A DNA stretch of 64,000 nucleotides. Origin: Zeus faber (taxonomy: Eukaryota; Chordata; Actinopteri; Zeiformes; Zeidae). Made by a program: the position numbers and the translations under genes. Where the stretch lies: NCBI GenBank assembly GCA_960531495.1, contig OY482848.1:37398320-37462319 (forward strand), read 5' to 3'. Below the pieces are notes generated by a model. The model was not told the origin of the DNA, ran no database searches, and saw only the letters and a list, made by a program, of their open reading frames with translations. Numbering within the stretch: position 1 is the first letter of the stretch; the number at the start of each line of letters is the position of its first letter. Positions 51,840-63,052 of the stretch are shown piece after piece.

Positions 51840-54440
51840 AAATGTCTCCTACAGTTATTGTGACAGGCATTTGGCATCGCCCGCATGGGAAACAACATCT
51901 CCCCTGTCGGCTTTTTCATTTCTTTGCTGGTTTGACTGATGGTAAGGAGCATGTGTCAAAAGGGGGTGTGGTTAGAGAAGGAAGTAAAGATGACCGGATC
52001 ACAGGATTCCCAGTATTTGCAGAAGATTTCTGAAAAAATATGTGTTATTTGTGCTCAGAGCAACGCAGGGAGAGGTGTTATGACCGCCAGATCTTCCCCT
52101 CCTGCTCCAAGTGCTCCCTTCAAACACCTCATGATGGACTTTACCAGCTGTACCCCTGTTGTGGTTAAATAATATTGTTTGGTGATAATTTACATGTTTT
52201 CTAGATGGAATGAAATGTTCCTGTGTCAAAGAAATGATGCCCGTTCCGTGGCAAAATCACTACTGAGGGAAATCATTCCGCACTGGGGGATCCCAATGAA
52301 GGTGAGCTGGGATAATGGTTCTCACTTTAGAAGCCAAGTGCTGAAGGAACTATCTGCTTATCCGGGGATCCAGGTCAGGTTTCATTGCTCTTATAAGCCA
52401 CAAAGCGGTGGCGCTGTGGAAAGAGCAAATCGAAAGATAAAAAATAAACTAGCTAAAACTATGACCAGGATTCCCAGTATTTGCAGAATGCCAGGATGAT
52501 TACATGGTGTGAGGAGACACTCCCTGCATGAGGTGATGAGAGGGAGACCACTGTGATTAGGTGTGTCTCCCTCTGTCAAAGCGTCATGGTTAAACAAAGG
52601 TCCAGATCTTGGGCCAGTAAAAGAATCAGGATCTCTGCAAGACGTTTTCTACCTCATTCTGATTTCAAAAACATAGAAGAAAAACACTGGTTTCTATATT
52701 CTCTGGCCTCAAAAACCTAGAAGAAAAAACAGTGGAACAGACAGAGTCTGATGCAAAAAAGTTTATTTGTATACCAGAGAGCCAAATAGACGTAGAGAAG
52801 CTTGCTCATTTACATGTTCTGCCCCTTTCGGTGTCATGAATTACTAAAAATCCCGTTTGAGCCAATCGCAGTTGTAGTCTTGTCATCATGTGTTCTGATG
52901 TCACTTTTCAGACAGCCAATCGCAACCTTCATAGCTGAACGTCCTCTCCTTTCTTGGAAGATGGCGTTTCTGTGCTTTTCCATCCAGCTTTCCCTTTATC
53001 ACGAGACAGCTGACTACATCTCTCGGCTGTGCCGTACAAGGGCATGCAACCTTGAAAAATGCAGCTGCATTTAGTCTTCCCGTCTGTGGAAGGCTTTGGC
53101 ACCCTCTCCTGGTCCTAAGATGCACTAGACTTTGGCTCACTCTGCTGGTTTTCCTGATGTACTAGCCTTTGGCTCCCTCTGCTGGTTTCACTGATGTACT
53201 AGACTTTGACTGCTGGTTAAGTATAACATGTAATGTTCTTTTCATGTGGGGTTACTAATTACCCACAAGAAATGTTATGGATTACATCACATTGTCAAAC
53301 TGTGTGTCTTCCACCCAAGTGTTGAAGTCCATACAGCAGGTCAAAGCAAACCTACCATCCCACTTGAAGGACCCGGTACGACCTCCTACCACCTGGCCAG
53401 GTAGAAATCTGTGACTTCTGGAGGAAGAGATGGACCTCGGCCTGATTCCAGGGCCTGTTCCAAATCCTCCTCACCCACACAGTAGATGTTAAGATAGCAG
53501 AACAACCAACGTGGTTGCACACATCTCATTGCAAGAGAATTCCCGACCATCCAGCAGACAAAATAGACGGTGATGTCAGAGAGTCATCGGACGTGTATTG
53601 AAGTCACGCTCCCAACCGACGGTAGTCAAGTGCCAGTAACCTCTGACTCCAACAATGAAGCCCAGCCAACAGAAGTTCAGTCATGTCTGTATGATCACCT
53701 TCCTCATCACCATTGCCATTGTCCTTCTGATCGCCCACCCCTGGAACAGTCCTACGCCGGGACTGAAATAACAGCTGCTCCTGCACTGCACTTACACCCA
53801 CACCACACCCAGAACACAATATTTGATTCAAATCATAATTACCCTGTATAAATAGGATGTGTTAGTCATCATGCTCACACAACATATCTTTAATTATAAT
53901 TTTTGCATCTTATTTAAGGTGTTTGACAATATGATGTTCACACACACCAGTACTTTGGGTTGCTTAAGTAAAGCCAGGTGCAGAAGTTTTGAGACCTCCA
54001 GAACACTCCTTTCTCTTTCCAGTTACTGCTGATCTACTTCAGACAGTGCTTCTCTGTTCCTCTGTAAAAGAGACCTTCATGGTAGTGAAAAACAACTGCC
54101 AGCTGTGCATGCCTGCTCTGATATAGCTATCTTGCACAATAATATTGTAAACTGTGAAAGTGCCAAACTGTGACTTCACAACATTTGAATCAAAGAACTA
54201 GGGGCGTAGTTACAAGACGACATCCAACTCTATGCATGTATAAGAACTCCCTCCGGACAAATGTACGGCGAGAGACTGTACCACTGTTTCAGAGTGTGTC
54301 ACTGTATTACTCTCCTGTTTTGCCTAAAAAATTGTGTTCCAGATAACTTAACAAAGGTCACAGTTTGTTCCCGATAGCATAGAAGGGTTTATCTCACTGA
54401 CCAGGTGGTTGAATTTCCACGACAACTGATATTTAATATT
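51840..54440 (+). mobile_element. Retrovirus-like remnant in arm 2 (integrase, envelope-leader region, LTR-like flank)
   Basis: It reads from an integrase zinc-binding remnant (about 52040) through the core and tail (53340-53560) to a short envelope-position frame (53570-53851) and the LTR-like flank (54110-54330). The flank continues past the palindrome boundary at about 54225 and matches the remnant at 33280-33345. Frames are broken by stops and deletions throughout. It is related to fish endogenous retroviruses by integrase motifs only. Confidence 0.65.
52050..52490 (+). pseudogene. Retroviral-type integrase fragment with all three catalytic positions, broken by a stop
   Basis: The reading shows CVICAQSNAGRG (end of the zinc-binding region), LMMDFTSC (first Asp), a stop at about 52168, MFSRWNEMF, IIPHWGIPMKVSWDNGSHF (second Asp) and QSGGAVERANRKIKNK (Glu). 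It ends near 52470, where the sequence changes to GATTCCCAGTATTTGCAGAA, a repeat of 52006-52025. Integrase joins retroviral DNA to the host genome; this copy cannot be translated whole. Confidence 0.75.
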
Positions 54441-54747
54441 ATGGGCAACTACACTGCTCAAAAAAATAAAGGGAACACATAATCATTACAATGTAACTCC
54501 AAGTCAATCACACTTCTGGGATATCAACCTGTCCAGTTAGGAAGCAACACTGATTGTGAATCCATTTAACCTGAGGTTGTGCAAATGGAACAGATAACAG
54601 GTGGAAATGAGAGGCAATGAGCAAGACAACCCCTATAAAGGAATGGTTCTGCAGGTGGTGGTCACAGACCATTTCCCTGTCCTCATCTTTTCTGGCTGAT
54701 TTTTGGTCACTTTTGCATTTTGCCATTGCTCTCACCACTAGAGGTAG

Positions 54748-55640
54748 CATGAGGCGATGTCTGCAACCCACAGAAGCTGCTCAGGTAGTGCAGCTCATCC
54801 AGGATGGCACAACAATGCACGCTGTGGCAAGAAGGTTTGCTGTCTCCCAGCACAGTGTCAAGAGCATGGAGGAGATACCAGGAGACAGGCTAGTACACCA
54901 GGAAACGTGGAGGGGGCCGTTGGAGGACAACAACCCAGCAGCAGGACAACTATCTGCCCCTTTGTGCAAGGAGGAACAGGAGGAGCACTACCAGAGCCAT
55001 ACAAAATGACCTCCAGCAGGCCACTAATGTGCATGTTTCTGCTCAAATTGTCAGAAACAGACTGCATCAGCGTGGTATGAGGGCCCGACGTCCAGAAGCG
55101 GGGCCCATGCTCACAGCCCAACACCGTGCAACCCGATTGGCATTTGCCAGAGAACACCAGGATTGGCAGATTTGCCATTGGTACCCTGTGCTCTTCACGG
55201 ATGAAAGCAGGTTCACACTGAGCACAGGTGACAGACGTGACAGAGTCCGGAGACGCAGTGGAGAACGTTCTGCTGCCTGCAACATCCTCCAGCATGACCA
55301 GTTTGGTGGTGGGTCAGTGATGGTCTGGGGAGGCATATCCTTGGAGGGCCCCACAGACCTCCATGTGCTAGCCAGAGGTACCCTGACTGCCATTAGGTAC
55401 TGGGATGAGATCCTCTGACCCATTGTCAGACCATATGCTGGTGCAGTGGGCCCTGGGTTCCTTCTGATGCATGACAATGCTCGGCCTCATGTGGCTGGAG
55501 TGTGTCACCAGTTCCTGCATGACGAAGGCATTGATGCTATGGACTGGCCTGCTCTGTCCCCAGACCTGAATCCAATCTATCATGTCTTGTTCCATCCAGC
55601 GACGCCACGTCGCACCACAGACTGTCCAGGAGTTGAGTGA
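54748..55640 (+). pseudogene. Tc1-like transposase with deleted third catalytic residue
   Basis: Plus-strand pieces: 54748-55009 ([22 protein letters not shown] helix-turn-helix), then 55029-55418 ([25 protein letters not shown] with the first Asp, [15 protein letters not shown]), a stop at 55417-55419, and 55446-55640 (LLMHDNARPHVAG with the second Asp, ALSPDLNPI). Directly after NPI the expected E-H-I-W-D block is missing and the frame changes to YHVLFHPAT, so the catalytic glutamate is deleted. The C-terminal tail remains in other frames (about 55620-55770). Confidence 0.88.
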
Positions 55641-55995
55641 TGCCCTGATCCAGGTCTGCGAGGAGATCTCTCAGGAACATCCGTCGTCTCATCAGGAGCA
55701 TGCCCAGACATTGAAGGGAGTGCATACAGGCAGATGGAGGCCACACACACTACTGAGCCTCATTTTGAATTGTTTTGAGGAATTTCAACAAAAGGTGGAT
55801 CAGCTTGTGATCTGATTTTTCCACTTTTATTTTGAGTATGATTCTGAATCCAGACCCCCATGGGTTAATGATTTTGATCTCCATTGATCATTCTTATGTT
55901 ATTTTATTCTTAACGCATTCCACTATGTAATGAATAAAGATTTTCAACTGGAACTCATCGAGATCTAGGATGTGTTATTTAAGTGTTGGCTTCAT

Positions 55996-56067
55996 TCCCT
56001 GGTGGTCTAGTGGTTAGGATTCGGCGCTCTCACCGCCGCGGCCCAGGTTCGATTCCCGGTCAGGGAA
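55996..56067 (+). tRNA. tRNA-Glu (anticodon CTC)
   Basis: A 72-nt cloverleaf: acceptor stem TCCCTGG/TCAGGGA, D-arm with the A box (TGGTCTAGTGG), anticodon arm GGCGCTCTCACCGCC with CTC, T-arm with the B box (GGTTCGATTCC). The T-stem reads CCAGG/CCCGG, one A-C mismatch compared with the usual CCGGG. A Pol III stop (TTTT) follows at 56071-56074. No CCA is encoded. Located inside a Tc1-like element next to a SINE, it may be a transposed gene copy or pseudogene. Confidence 0.85.
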
Positions 56068-56073
56068 CTGCTT

Positions 56074-56505
56074 TTGGTGGCACGGTGGCGCAGTGCATTG
56101 CACTGCTGCCTCACAGCAAGAAGGTCCTGGGTTCGATTCCCGCCTGGGGCGCTGTTGGCACCGTGCTCTGGTGGGTTATCTCCCGAACAGGAGCCTTTCT
56201 GGGTGGAGTTTGCATGTTCTCCCTGTGCTCACATGGGGTTTCCTCCACCTCACGTCAGTAAGGACCTCCACCAAAAACATGCACCCATCATGGTCTGACC
56301 AGCGATGGACACTTATCACCTGGTCCCCGGGCACGTCCACGTACGCTGCCCACTGCTCCTGCTGTGCCCCCGGAGGAAGGACAAGCCAGGATGGGTCAAA
56401 TGCAGAGGATCCATTTCACCGGCCACCATGTGTTGTAGCAAGTTGTGTGCAAGAATGTGTTGTAGTGTGGTGTGTTGCGTGACGAATAAAGACTGTTTCT
56501 TCTTC
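56074..56505 (+). mobile_element. tRNA-derived SINE, full-length copy
   Basis: The head carries Pol III boxes: GTGGCGCAGTG (A-box-like) and GGTTCGATTCC (B box) around CTGCCTCACAGCAAGAAGG. The body includes GAGTTTGCATGTTCTCC and ACCAGCGATGGACAC blocks; the tail is GTGACGAATAAAGACTG and a TTCTTCTTCT tract. It starts (TTTTGGTGGCACGG) where the tRNA-Glu terminator ends. Other copies: 42868, 47540, 49108, 62530. Confidence 0.85.
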
Positions 56506-56524
56506 TATTTTTTTGAGCAGTGTA

Positions 56525-57955
56525 TATTAGTTGTGTTGAACATACTGTAGTGTTAGGACTACAATTTGGTGTTTAATATTTCATAATAAATTAAAAATAT
56601 GTATCTTTTTATAAATAATCAAGTTCAAGTTCAAGACTGGTTTTATCACTTGTTCAAGTTCAAGAGAGGTTATTTGTCAATAGTTGATTACTGTCTCATT
56701 AGGGCACCACCTTTGTTTTGTTGAATGAAACTAATGTGTTTATTGTAAGTAAAACAGTCAATCTCATATCTAAAGTGTGCGGTCTGTTTCTCTTTCAGTG
56801 ATCTCAGTACTAACAGGAGCAACATATAACAAGACATTGTTCTTGATAATAAAAGAAGCATCTATTTATTATCTAAAATATTTAGCATATTTAATGCAAA
56901 TAAATTAGAAATATAGAATGAAATAATAGAAGAACATCTAATTCACAAAACACATATTTTTCCATTTGAAATTTTGGTGGATTTCTAAAGACATTCAAGC
57001 ATTGCACACATTTTAACATCGCACTCATGATACATTTAAGGAGGAGTAAACATTGGTTAATAACACTGTGGCTTGACAAATGAATACTTGTACTTATTAA
57101 TAAAAGAGTTATTGACTTATTCGAGTGAGGCGCACGATACAGGACATGGAACGCTGAGAGATGGCGAAGGGGCGTTCTTATCTTTCTGGCTACCTGGTGG
57201 TGGTAGCGGTCCATGAAAGAAATAGCATGAGATCTTGGTGTGGATATCTCCGCCGTTTCTTGCAGTAGAAAGACAGGGTTTCAATCCACTTGAATGGAAA
57301 CATTTGTAGCTTAAACATAGTTTGGTTACAGATTGATTAATAATAACTCAATGTAGATGCCGTGACACAGAGAATTATTCCAGAGAGGCCATTTCTTTGG
57401 GCGTGTTATCAGTTCATAGCAGGAGATCCCAGGGAAATTCAAACCTTTGTGCGACTTTGGTGGGAGACAATATAAGAGGTGACGTGGGTGTGTGTGTGTG
57501 TGTGTATGTTTGTCGAAGTGACAGTGAGGTTATCAACACACAGATTGGTGTCCTGCTGTGTCCGAGGGGATTTTCGGTCTCAGTGTCTGTCGTTGTCTTT
57601 CATGTGCATATTTGAATGTTCATCAGGATGAGAAAGGGGTTTCGTTTTCATAGAGTTTGGGATCAGTTAAGTGGTTTCACATCTGTCTGTTAATTCCTGG
57701 TCAGACTTAGTGGCTCCGTTGAGCCGAGATACAGACCCAGTCTAGGCTGTCCTGGCCACAACCATTTCCTCTGTCTAAAGGTAAGAATTAAGTAACAATT
57801 CTGCAATAAAATACAGGTTTATGAATGATTGATATATATACCATAGCAAAAACAATGAGCTTGTGTCGAGCACAGATCAGTACTTTTCCCTCATAACATG
57901 AAACTTTTAATGAGCTACTAAGTTAGGGCAAAATAAAATACTTTAGGATGCAATT
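56525..57955. other. Unassigned region, mostly A/T-rich
   Basis: Two TTCAAGTTCAAG tracts at about 56622-56665 and a short GT array at 57488-57505. A consensus-like donor (AAAGGTAAGAA) near 57778 has no recognisable exon upstream. No supported gene. The part after about 57780 probably belongs to the 3' flank of the second zinc-finger gene. Confidence 0.4.
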
Positions 57956-58103
57956 GGTGTCAGGATTTCTCAGGTATTTGCACTCCTGCATTGCTCAAGC
58001 AACCAGTTTATGTCAAGGCTCCCTGCTACTGACTGTAAGACAGTGATTTCCCCTTGTAAAATAAATGTAAATGTGCTCGAATCCTAGAATCCTTATTTTA
58101 GTT

Positions 58104-59041
58104 TTACTGTTGACATTGAAATGGTCCTGTGTGAGTACGCTGATGAGTCTTAAGAGATCCCGATCGACTGAATCCTTTCCCACACTGTTGACATTGATGC
58201 GGCCGTTCTCCTGTGTGAGTACGCTGATGAATCTTAAGAGATCCTGATTGTCTGAATCCTTTCCCACACTGCTGACATTTGTACGGCTGTTCTCCTGTGT
58301 GGGTACGCTGATGTTTCTTAAGAGATCCTGATCTACTGAATCCTTTCCCACACAGCTGACATTTGTACGGCCGTTCTCCTGTGTGAGTACGCTGATGTTT
58401 ATTAAGAGATCCTGATTGACTGAATCCTTTCCCACACTGTTGACATTGATAAGGCCGTTCTCCTGTGTGGATACGCTGATGTTTCTTAAGAGATCCTGAT
58501 CGACTGAATCCTTTCCCACACAGCTGACATTCATATGGCCGTTCTCCTGTGTGAGTACGCTGATGTTTCTTAAGAGATCCTGATTCCGTGAATCCTTTCC
58601 CACACAGCTGACATTTGTGTGGCTTGTCTCCTGTGTGAATACGCTGATGTGTCTTGAGATTCCCCGATTCTCTGAATTCTTTCCCACACTGTTGACATTT
58701 GTACGGCCGTTCTCCTGTGTGAATAAGCTGATGTCTTTCGAGATTTGCCGATTGTCTGAATACTTTCCCACACTGTTGACATTTGTATCGCTTGTCTCCA
58801 GTGTGAATACCCTGATGTGTCTTGAGATTCCCTAACTGTCTGAATCCTTTACCACATTGTTGACATTTGTACGGCCGCTCTCCTGTGTGAATACGCTGAT
58901 GTGTTTTGAGATTCCCTGATTCCCTGAATTCTTTCCCACACTGTTGACAGTGGTACAGTTTTTTGTATACTGTGTGGATAGGTTCATTAATTTTGAGTTC
59001 ACTTGATGAAAAATCTGTCTCGCCCAACTGGGAGTTCACTC
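58104..59041 (-). CDS. C2H2 zinc-finger protein, terminal exon (10 fingers), partial gene
   Basis: Minus-strand exon with acceptor CTTCTAG before 59041 and stop at 58104, phase 1 like exon 3 of zinc-finger gene 1; 311 codons. It starts [17 protein letters not shown], aligning with [17 protein letters not shown] of gene 1, including the cysteine-less finger remnant. Ten canonical fingers follow (YHCQQC...HQRIH to HQCQQC...HQRTH) joined by TGERPY-type linkers, and a truncated eleventh (PFQCQQ, stop). Finger helices ([25 protein letters not shown]) are more homogeneous than usual, suggesting recent internal duplication. Exons 1 and 2 are not found between 59042 and 64000; they lie beyond the window or are lost. 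Presumed nuclear DNA-binding protein. Confidence 0.82.
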
Positions 59042-59360
59042 CTAGAAGAAAAAAAGAAGGAAAGGGAGAGGAAGAAAAGTATTGAATACAAAGAAAAATC
59101 TGTATGAATAGGGTATGAATAATTTAGGATGTTAAGTGAAAACATGTAAAGCACTGTACCTCTTATTTAACCAAACTATGCGTGTCAATAAATTGTCATT
59201 AGTATTGTGAATATTTGTAGTGTCTATAGTAGGGATCCACTGCGAAGCGGGGAAATCTATCTGAATTGCTGGAATTCCTATTATTATTATTATTAGAGGT
59301 CCATCCTATATGGGTAGTCCCCTGTTGCCATAAATTTTTATTTTTTTATTTTTTTTTATA
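59042..59360. other. Intron upstream of the finger exon
   Basis: Begins with the GA-rich (pyrimidine on the coding strand) tract of the acceptor. A TAT/ATT microsatellite is at about 59280-59295 and a T-rich tract at 59335-59358. No coding exon seen. Confidence 0.5.
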
Positions 59361-59686
59361 CAGGTACTCCTCACTTAACAACCTGCCTGATTAACGACTG
59401 TTCGGACTTACAACCAGCTCGCCGATGGTATTGTGTGCTGCATACAATACCATGGCATGCGCGCTGCGTATGCGGCATCTCAGTATCAAACACCTCATCC
59501 CGCATCACTGTTCTCAGTCTCATTCTCAGTCTCATTCTTCACTCAGTCTGTCAGTAATCACTACACTAGCATTCCCAATCGCCACGCCCCCTTACCATGA
59601 AATAACACAGGTCCTCGCTTATCGACCAATTCGCGTAACAACCTGCTCCTAGGAACGGAACCCGGTTGTTAATTGAGGAGTACCTG
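59361..59686. mobile_element. 326-bp MITE with TA target duplication
   Basis: Termini CAGGTACTCCTCACTTAACAACC and GGTTGTTAATTGAGGAGTACCTG are inverted repeats of about 23 bp, flanked by TA at 59359-59360 and 59687-59688. No coding capacity. The ends suggest a non-autonomous pogo/Tigger-like or other mariner-superfamily element. Confidence 0.85.
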
Positions 59687-60177
59687 TATTTTCCCCTGCA
59701 CTTTTCAGGCTAAAAGTGTCTGGGACAGGATGACTGCTGCAGCTACGGACATGGTTGAGGTGTTGTTAGAACCCGGACGTCGCAGAAATCTGGTGGTTCA
59801 AGTTTCGTCCAAATCGAGCCACATACAGAGCAGAAAATTGTGAAAAACCGACAAACTTTAACTGAAAGTAGCTGAACCGTTTTGTGCTTCATCAACACGC
59901 CAACGCTGGAAAATTTTTGTTTGGGTAATGGACAAGATTTGTTTTAGACTAAGATGCTTTGTAAGGTTATCCAAGTCGCTATAAATGTGCAGGTTGTGGC
60001 TGCAGTGTGCAGTCAGGCACTGAACTTAGAAGCAGACAGGCCAATGTTTGTCGTTGCGACGGCCCAATAGTTGGATAACATGAACTGTAAAGTGGGGATG
60101 AAGAAATTAAGCTTTGTGAAGCATTACGGATTACCCAACCCACTGTGAGAAAAACTTGATGACTATCGAGTTGAATA
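59687..60177. other. Unassigned stretch
   Basis: Average composition, no recognised gene, repeat or element end. Confidence 0.4.
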
Positions 60178-60211
60178 TAGGTATGAACACACTAACTGAT
60201 GTGTGTATATA

Positions 60212-61793
60212 CAGTGGGGCAAAAAAGTATTTAGTCAGCCACCAATTGTGCAAGTTTTCCCACTTAAAAAGATGAGAGAGGCCTGTAATTTTCATTATAG
60301 GTACACTTCGACTATGAGAGACAGAATGGGGGGAAAGAATCCAGGAAATCACATTGTAGGATTTTAAATGAATTAATTGGTAAATTCCTCGGTAAAATAA
60401 GTATTTGGTCACCTACAAACAAGCAAGATTTTTGGCTTTCACAGACCTGTAACTTTTTCTTTAAGAGGCTCCTCTGTCCTCCACTCGTTACCTGTTTTAA
60501 TGGCACCTGTTTGAACTCGTTATCAGTATGAAAGACACCTGTCCACAACCTCAAACAGTCACACTCCAAACTCCACTATGGCCAAGACCAAAGAGCTGTC
60601 AAAGGACACCAGAAACAAAATTGTAGACCTGCACCAGGCTGGGAAGACTGAATCTGCAATAGGTAAGCAGCTTGTTGTGAAGAAATCAACTGTGGGAGCA
60701 ATTATTAGAAAATGGAAGACATACAAGACCACTGATAATCTCCCTCGATCTGGGCAAGATCTCACCCCGTGGGGTCAAAATGATCACGAGAAAGGTGAGC
60801 AAACATCCCAGAACCACACGGGGGGACCTAGTGAATGACCTGCAGAGAGCTGGGACCAAAGTAACAAAGGCTACCATCAGTAACACACTATGCCGCCAGG
60901 GACTCAAATCCTGCAGTGCCAGACGTGTCCCCCTGCTTAAGCCAGTACATGTCCAGGCCCGTCTGAAGTTTGCTAGAGAGCATTTGGATGATCCAGAAGA
61001 GGATTGGGAGAATGTCATATGGTCAGATGAAACCAAAATATAACTTTTTGGTAAAAACTCAACTTGTCGTGTTTGGAGGAGAAAGAAAGCTGAGTTGCAT
61101 CCAAAGAACACCATACCTACTGTGAAGCATGAGGGTGGAAACATCATGCTTTGGGGCTGTTTTTCTGCAAAGGGACCAGGACGACTGATCCGTGTAAAGG
61201 AAAGAATGAATGGGGCCATGTATTGTGAGATTTTGAGTGAAAACCTCCTTCCATCAGCAAGGGCATTGAAGATGAAACGTGGCTGGGTCTTTCAGCATGA
61301 CAATGATCCCAAACACACCGCCCGGGCAACGAAGGAGTGGCTTCGTAAGAAGCATTTCATGGTCCTGGAGTGGCCTAGCCAGTCTCCAGATCTCAACCCC
61401 ATAGAAAATCTTTGGAGGGAGTTGAAAGTCCGTGTTGCCCAGCGACAGCCCCAAAACATCACTGCTCTAGAGGAGATCTTCATGGAGGAATGGGCCAAAA
61501 TACCAGCAACAGTGTGTGAAAACCTTGTGAAGACTTACAGAAAACGTTTGACCTCTGTCATTGCAAACAAAGGGTATATAACAAAGTATTGAGATGAACT
61601 TTTGCTATTGACCAAATACTTATTTTCCACCATCATTTGCAAATAAATTCTTTAAAAATCAGACAATGTGATTTTCTGGATTTGTTTTTCTAATTTTGTC
61701 TTTCATAGTTGAGGTGAACCTATGATGAAAATAACAGGCCTCTCTCATCTTTTTAAGTGGGAGAACATGCACAATTGGTGTTTTGCCCCACTG
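60212..61793 (+). mobile_element. Tc1-like DNA transposon inserted in a minisatellite
   Basis: Left end CAGTGGGGCAAAAAAGTATT and right end TTTTGCCCCACTG, flanked by TA at 60210-60211 and 61794-61795. The subterminal AAAAGATGAGAGAGGCCTGT block is inverted on the right side. The left flank is one unit and the right flank about fifteen units of the same 32-bp minisatellite, so it landed in the array. Confidence 0.92.
60578..61592 (+). pseudogene. Tc1-like DD34E transposase, two defects
   Basis: 60578-60770 encodes the N-terminal helix-turn-helix ([38 protein letters not shown]). A frameshift near 60770 moves the reading to 60780-61043 ([36 protein letters not shown], first Asp), which ends at a stop at about 61041 directly after DETKI. 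The rest, 61095-61592, has [18 protein letters not shown], the second Asp in DNDPKHTAR, the Glu in [10 protein letters not shown] and the intact end NKGYITKY. Only two changes disable it, so the insertion is comparatively young. Confidence 0.9.
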
Positions 61794-62295
61794 TAGGTAT
61801 GTACACACTAAATTAAGTGTGTATATAGGCATGTACACACTAACTGACGTGTGTATATAGGTATGTACACACTAACCGACGTGTGTATATAGGTACAAAC
61901 AAATTAACTGACCTGTGTATATAGGTATGAACACACTAACCAACGTGTGTATATAGGTATGTACACACTGACGTGTGTATATAGGTACAAACAAACTAAC
62001 TGACGTGTGTATATAGGTATAAACACACTAACTGACGTGTGTATATTGATATGAACACACTTACTGACGTGTGTATATAGGTATGTACACACTAACTGAC
62101 GTGTGTATATAGGTACAAACAAATTAACTGACATGTGTATATAGGTACAAACAAACTAACTGACGTGTGTATATTGATATGAACACACTAACTAACATGT
62201 GTATATAGGTATGAACACACTAACTGACAGGTGTACATAGGTATGTACACACTAACTGACGTGTGTATATAGGTACGAACACACTAACTGACGTG
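61794..62295. repeat. 32-bp minisatellite
   Basis: About fifteen copies of a unit of TAGGTATGTACACACTAACT followed by GACGTGTGTATA, with ACAAACAAAT and GAACACACTA variants. One unit of the same array lies left of the transposon (60178-60211). Confidence 0.93.
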
Positions 62296-62529
62296 GTCCG
62301 TATAGTGTGATTTGTTCTCCTACACAGTAGACCCAGGTTCGATTCCCCTTGCGTTAGTTAGTCATGTTTTGTTCTGTAAAATGTCAGAAAAGTGTCCAAG
62401 GTGACTTTTACAACCTGCTTGTCTGTAAGGGACGCACAACAGCGTTTGTTCCACCAACATGACAGTTTGTTTTTTTCAAAGTTAGCACTGCTGCATTCAA
62501 GACCTGTTAGAAATGCTACCATGCTGCCT

Positions 62530-63052
62530 CCAAAGAAGAAAGAAAGAGTCTTTATTTATCACGCAACACACCACAACACATGCTTGCACACACACACACA
62601 CATGCACATGCTTGATGGTGGCCGGTGAAACGGTTCCTCTGCTTTTAACCATCCTGGCTTGTCCTTCCTCCGGGGGCACAGCCAGGACACACACATGCAC
62701 ATGCTTGGGTGGTGCTGGTGAAATGGATTCTCTGCATTTAACCATCCTGGCTTGTCCTTCCTCCGGGGGCACAGCCAGGAGCAGTGGGCAGCGTACGTGG
62801 ACGCGCCCGGGGACCAGGTGATAAATGTCCATCGCTGGTCAGACCATGATGGGTGCATGTTTTTACTGACGTGAGGTGGAGGAAACCCCATGTGAGCACG
62901 GGGAGAACATGCAAACTCCACACAGAAAGGCTCCTGTTTGGGAGATAACCCACCGGAGCACAGTGCCAACAGCGCCCCAGGCGGGAATCGAACCCAGGAC
63001 CTTCTTGCTGTGAGGCAGCAGTGCAATGCACTGCGCCACCGTGCCACCAAGC
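62530..63052 (-). mobile_element. tRNA-derived SINE, near full length with internal duplication (minus strand)
   Basis: Reverse-orientation copy with the complete head (63050-62960: GGTGGCACGGTGGCGCAGTG, GGTTCGATTCC) and body, and an AC-rich tail at 62560-62605. The 3' segment containing CCTGGCTTGTCCTTCCTCCG occurs twice in tandem (about 62620-62690 and 62700-62780). Confidence 0.85.

Larger units (their letters stand above)
49035..54225 (-). repeat. Large inverted duplication, arm 2
   Basis: Reverse complement of arm 1. Differences seen by eye: one substitution near the S100-like gene (46607 against 50406); several substitutions in the SINE segment near 49135-49300; an extra integrase-containing segment (about 52215-52500); several substitutions near 53400-53470; and a deletion near 54180 that removes the second CTATGCCCC block. 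The S100-like exons and intron are identical. Confidence 0.93.
54452..56522 (+). mobile_element. Tc1-like DNA transposon, right end split by tRNA-Glu and SINE insertion
   Basis: Left end CACTGCTCAAAAAAATAAAG and right end TTTTTTTGAGCAGTG, flanked by TA (54450-54451; 56523-56524). The element proper runs to about 55985 (GTGTTATTTAAGTGTT) and its last 17 bp lie at 56506-56522; between them are the tRNA-Glu and SINE sequences. CACTGCTCAAAAAAATAAAGGGAACA is the end of a very common fish Tc1 family. Confidence 0.9.

Noticed and set aside
57700..57790. Possible exon ending in a consensus donor (AAAG|GTAAGAA)
   Set aside because: No supported reading frame, acceptor partner or homology was found.
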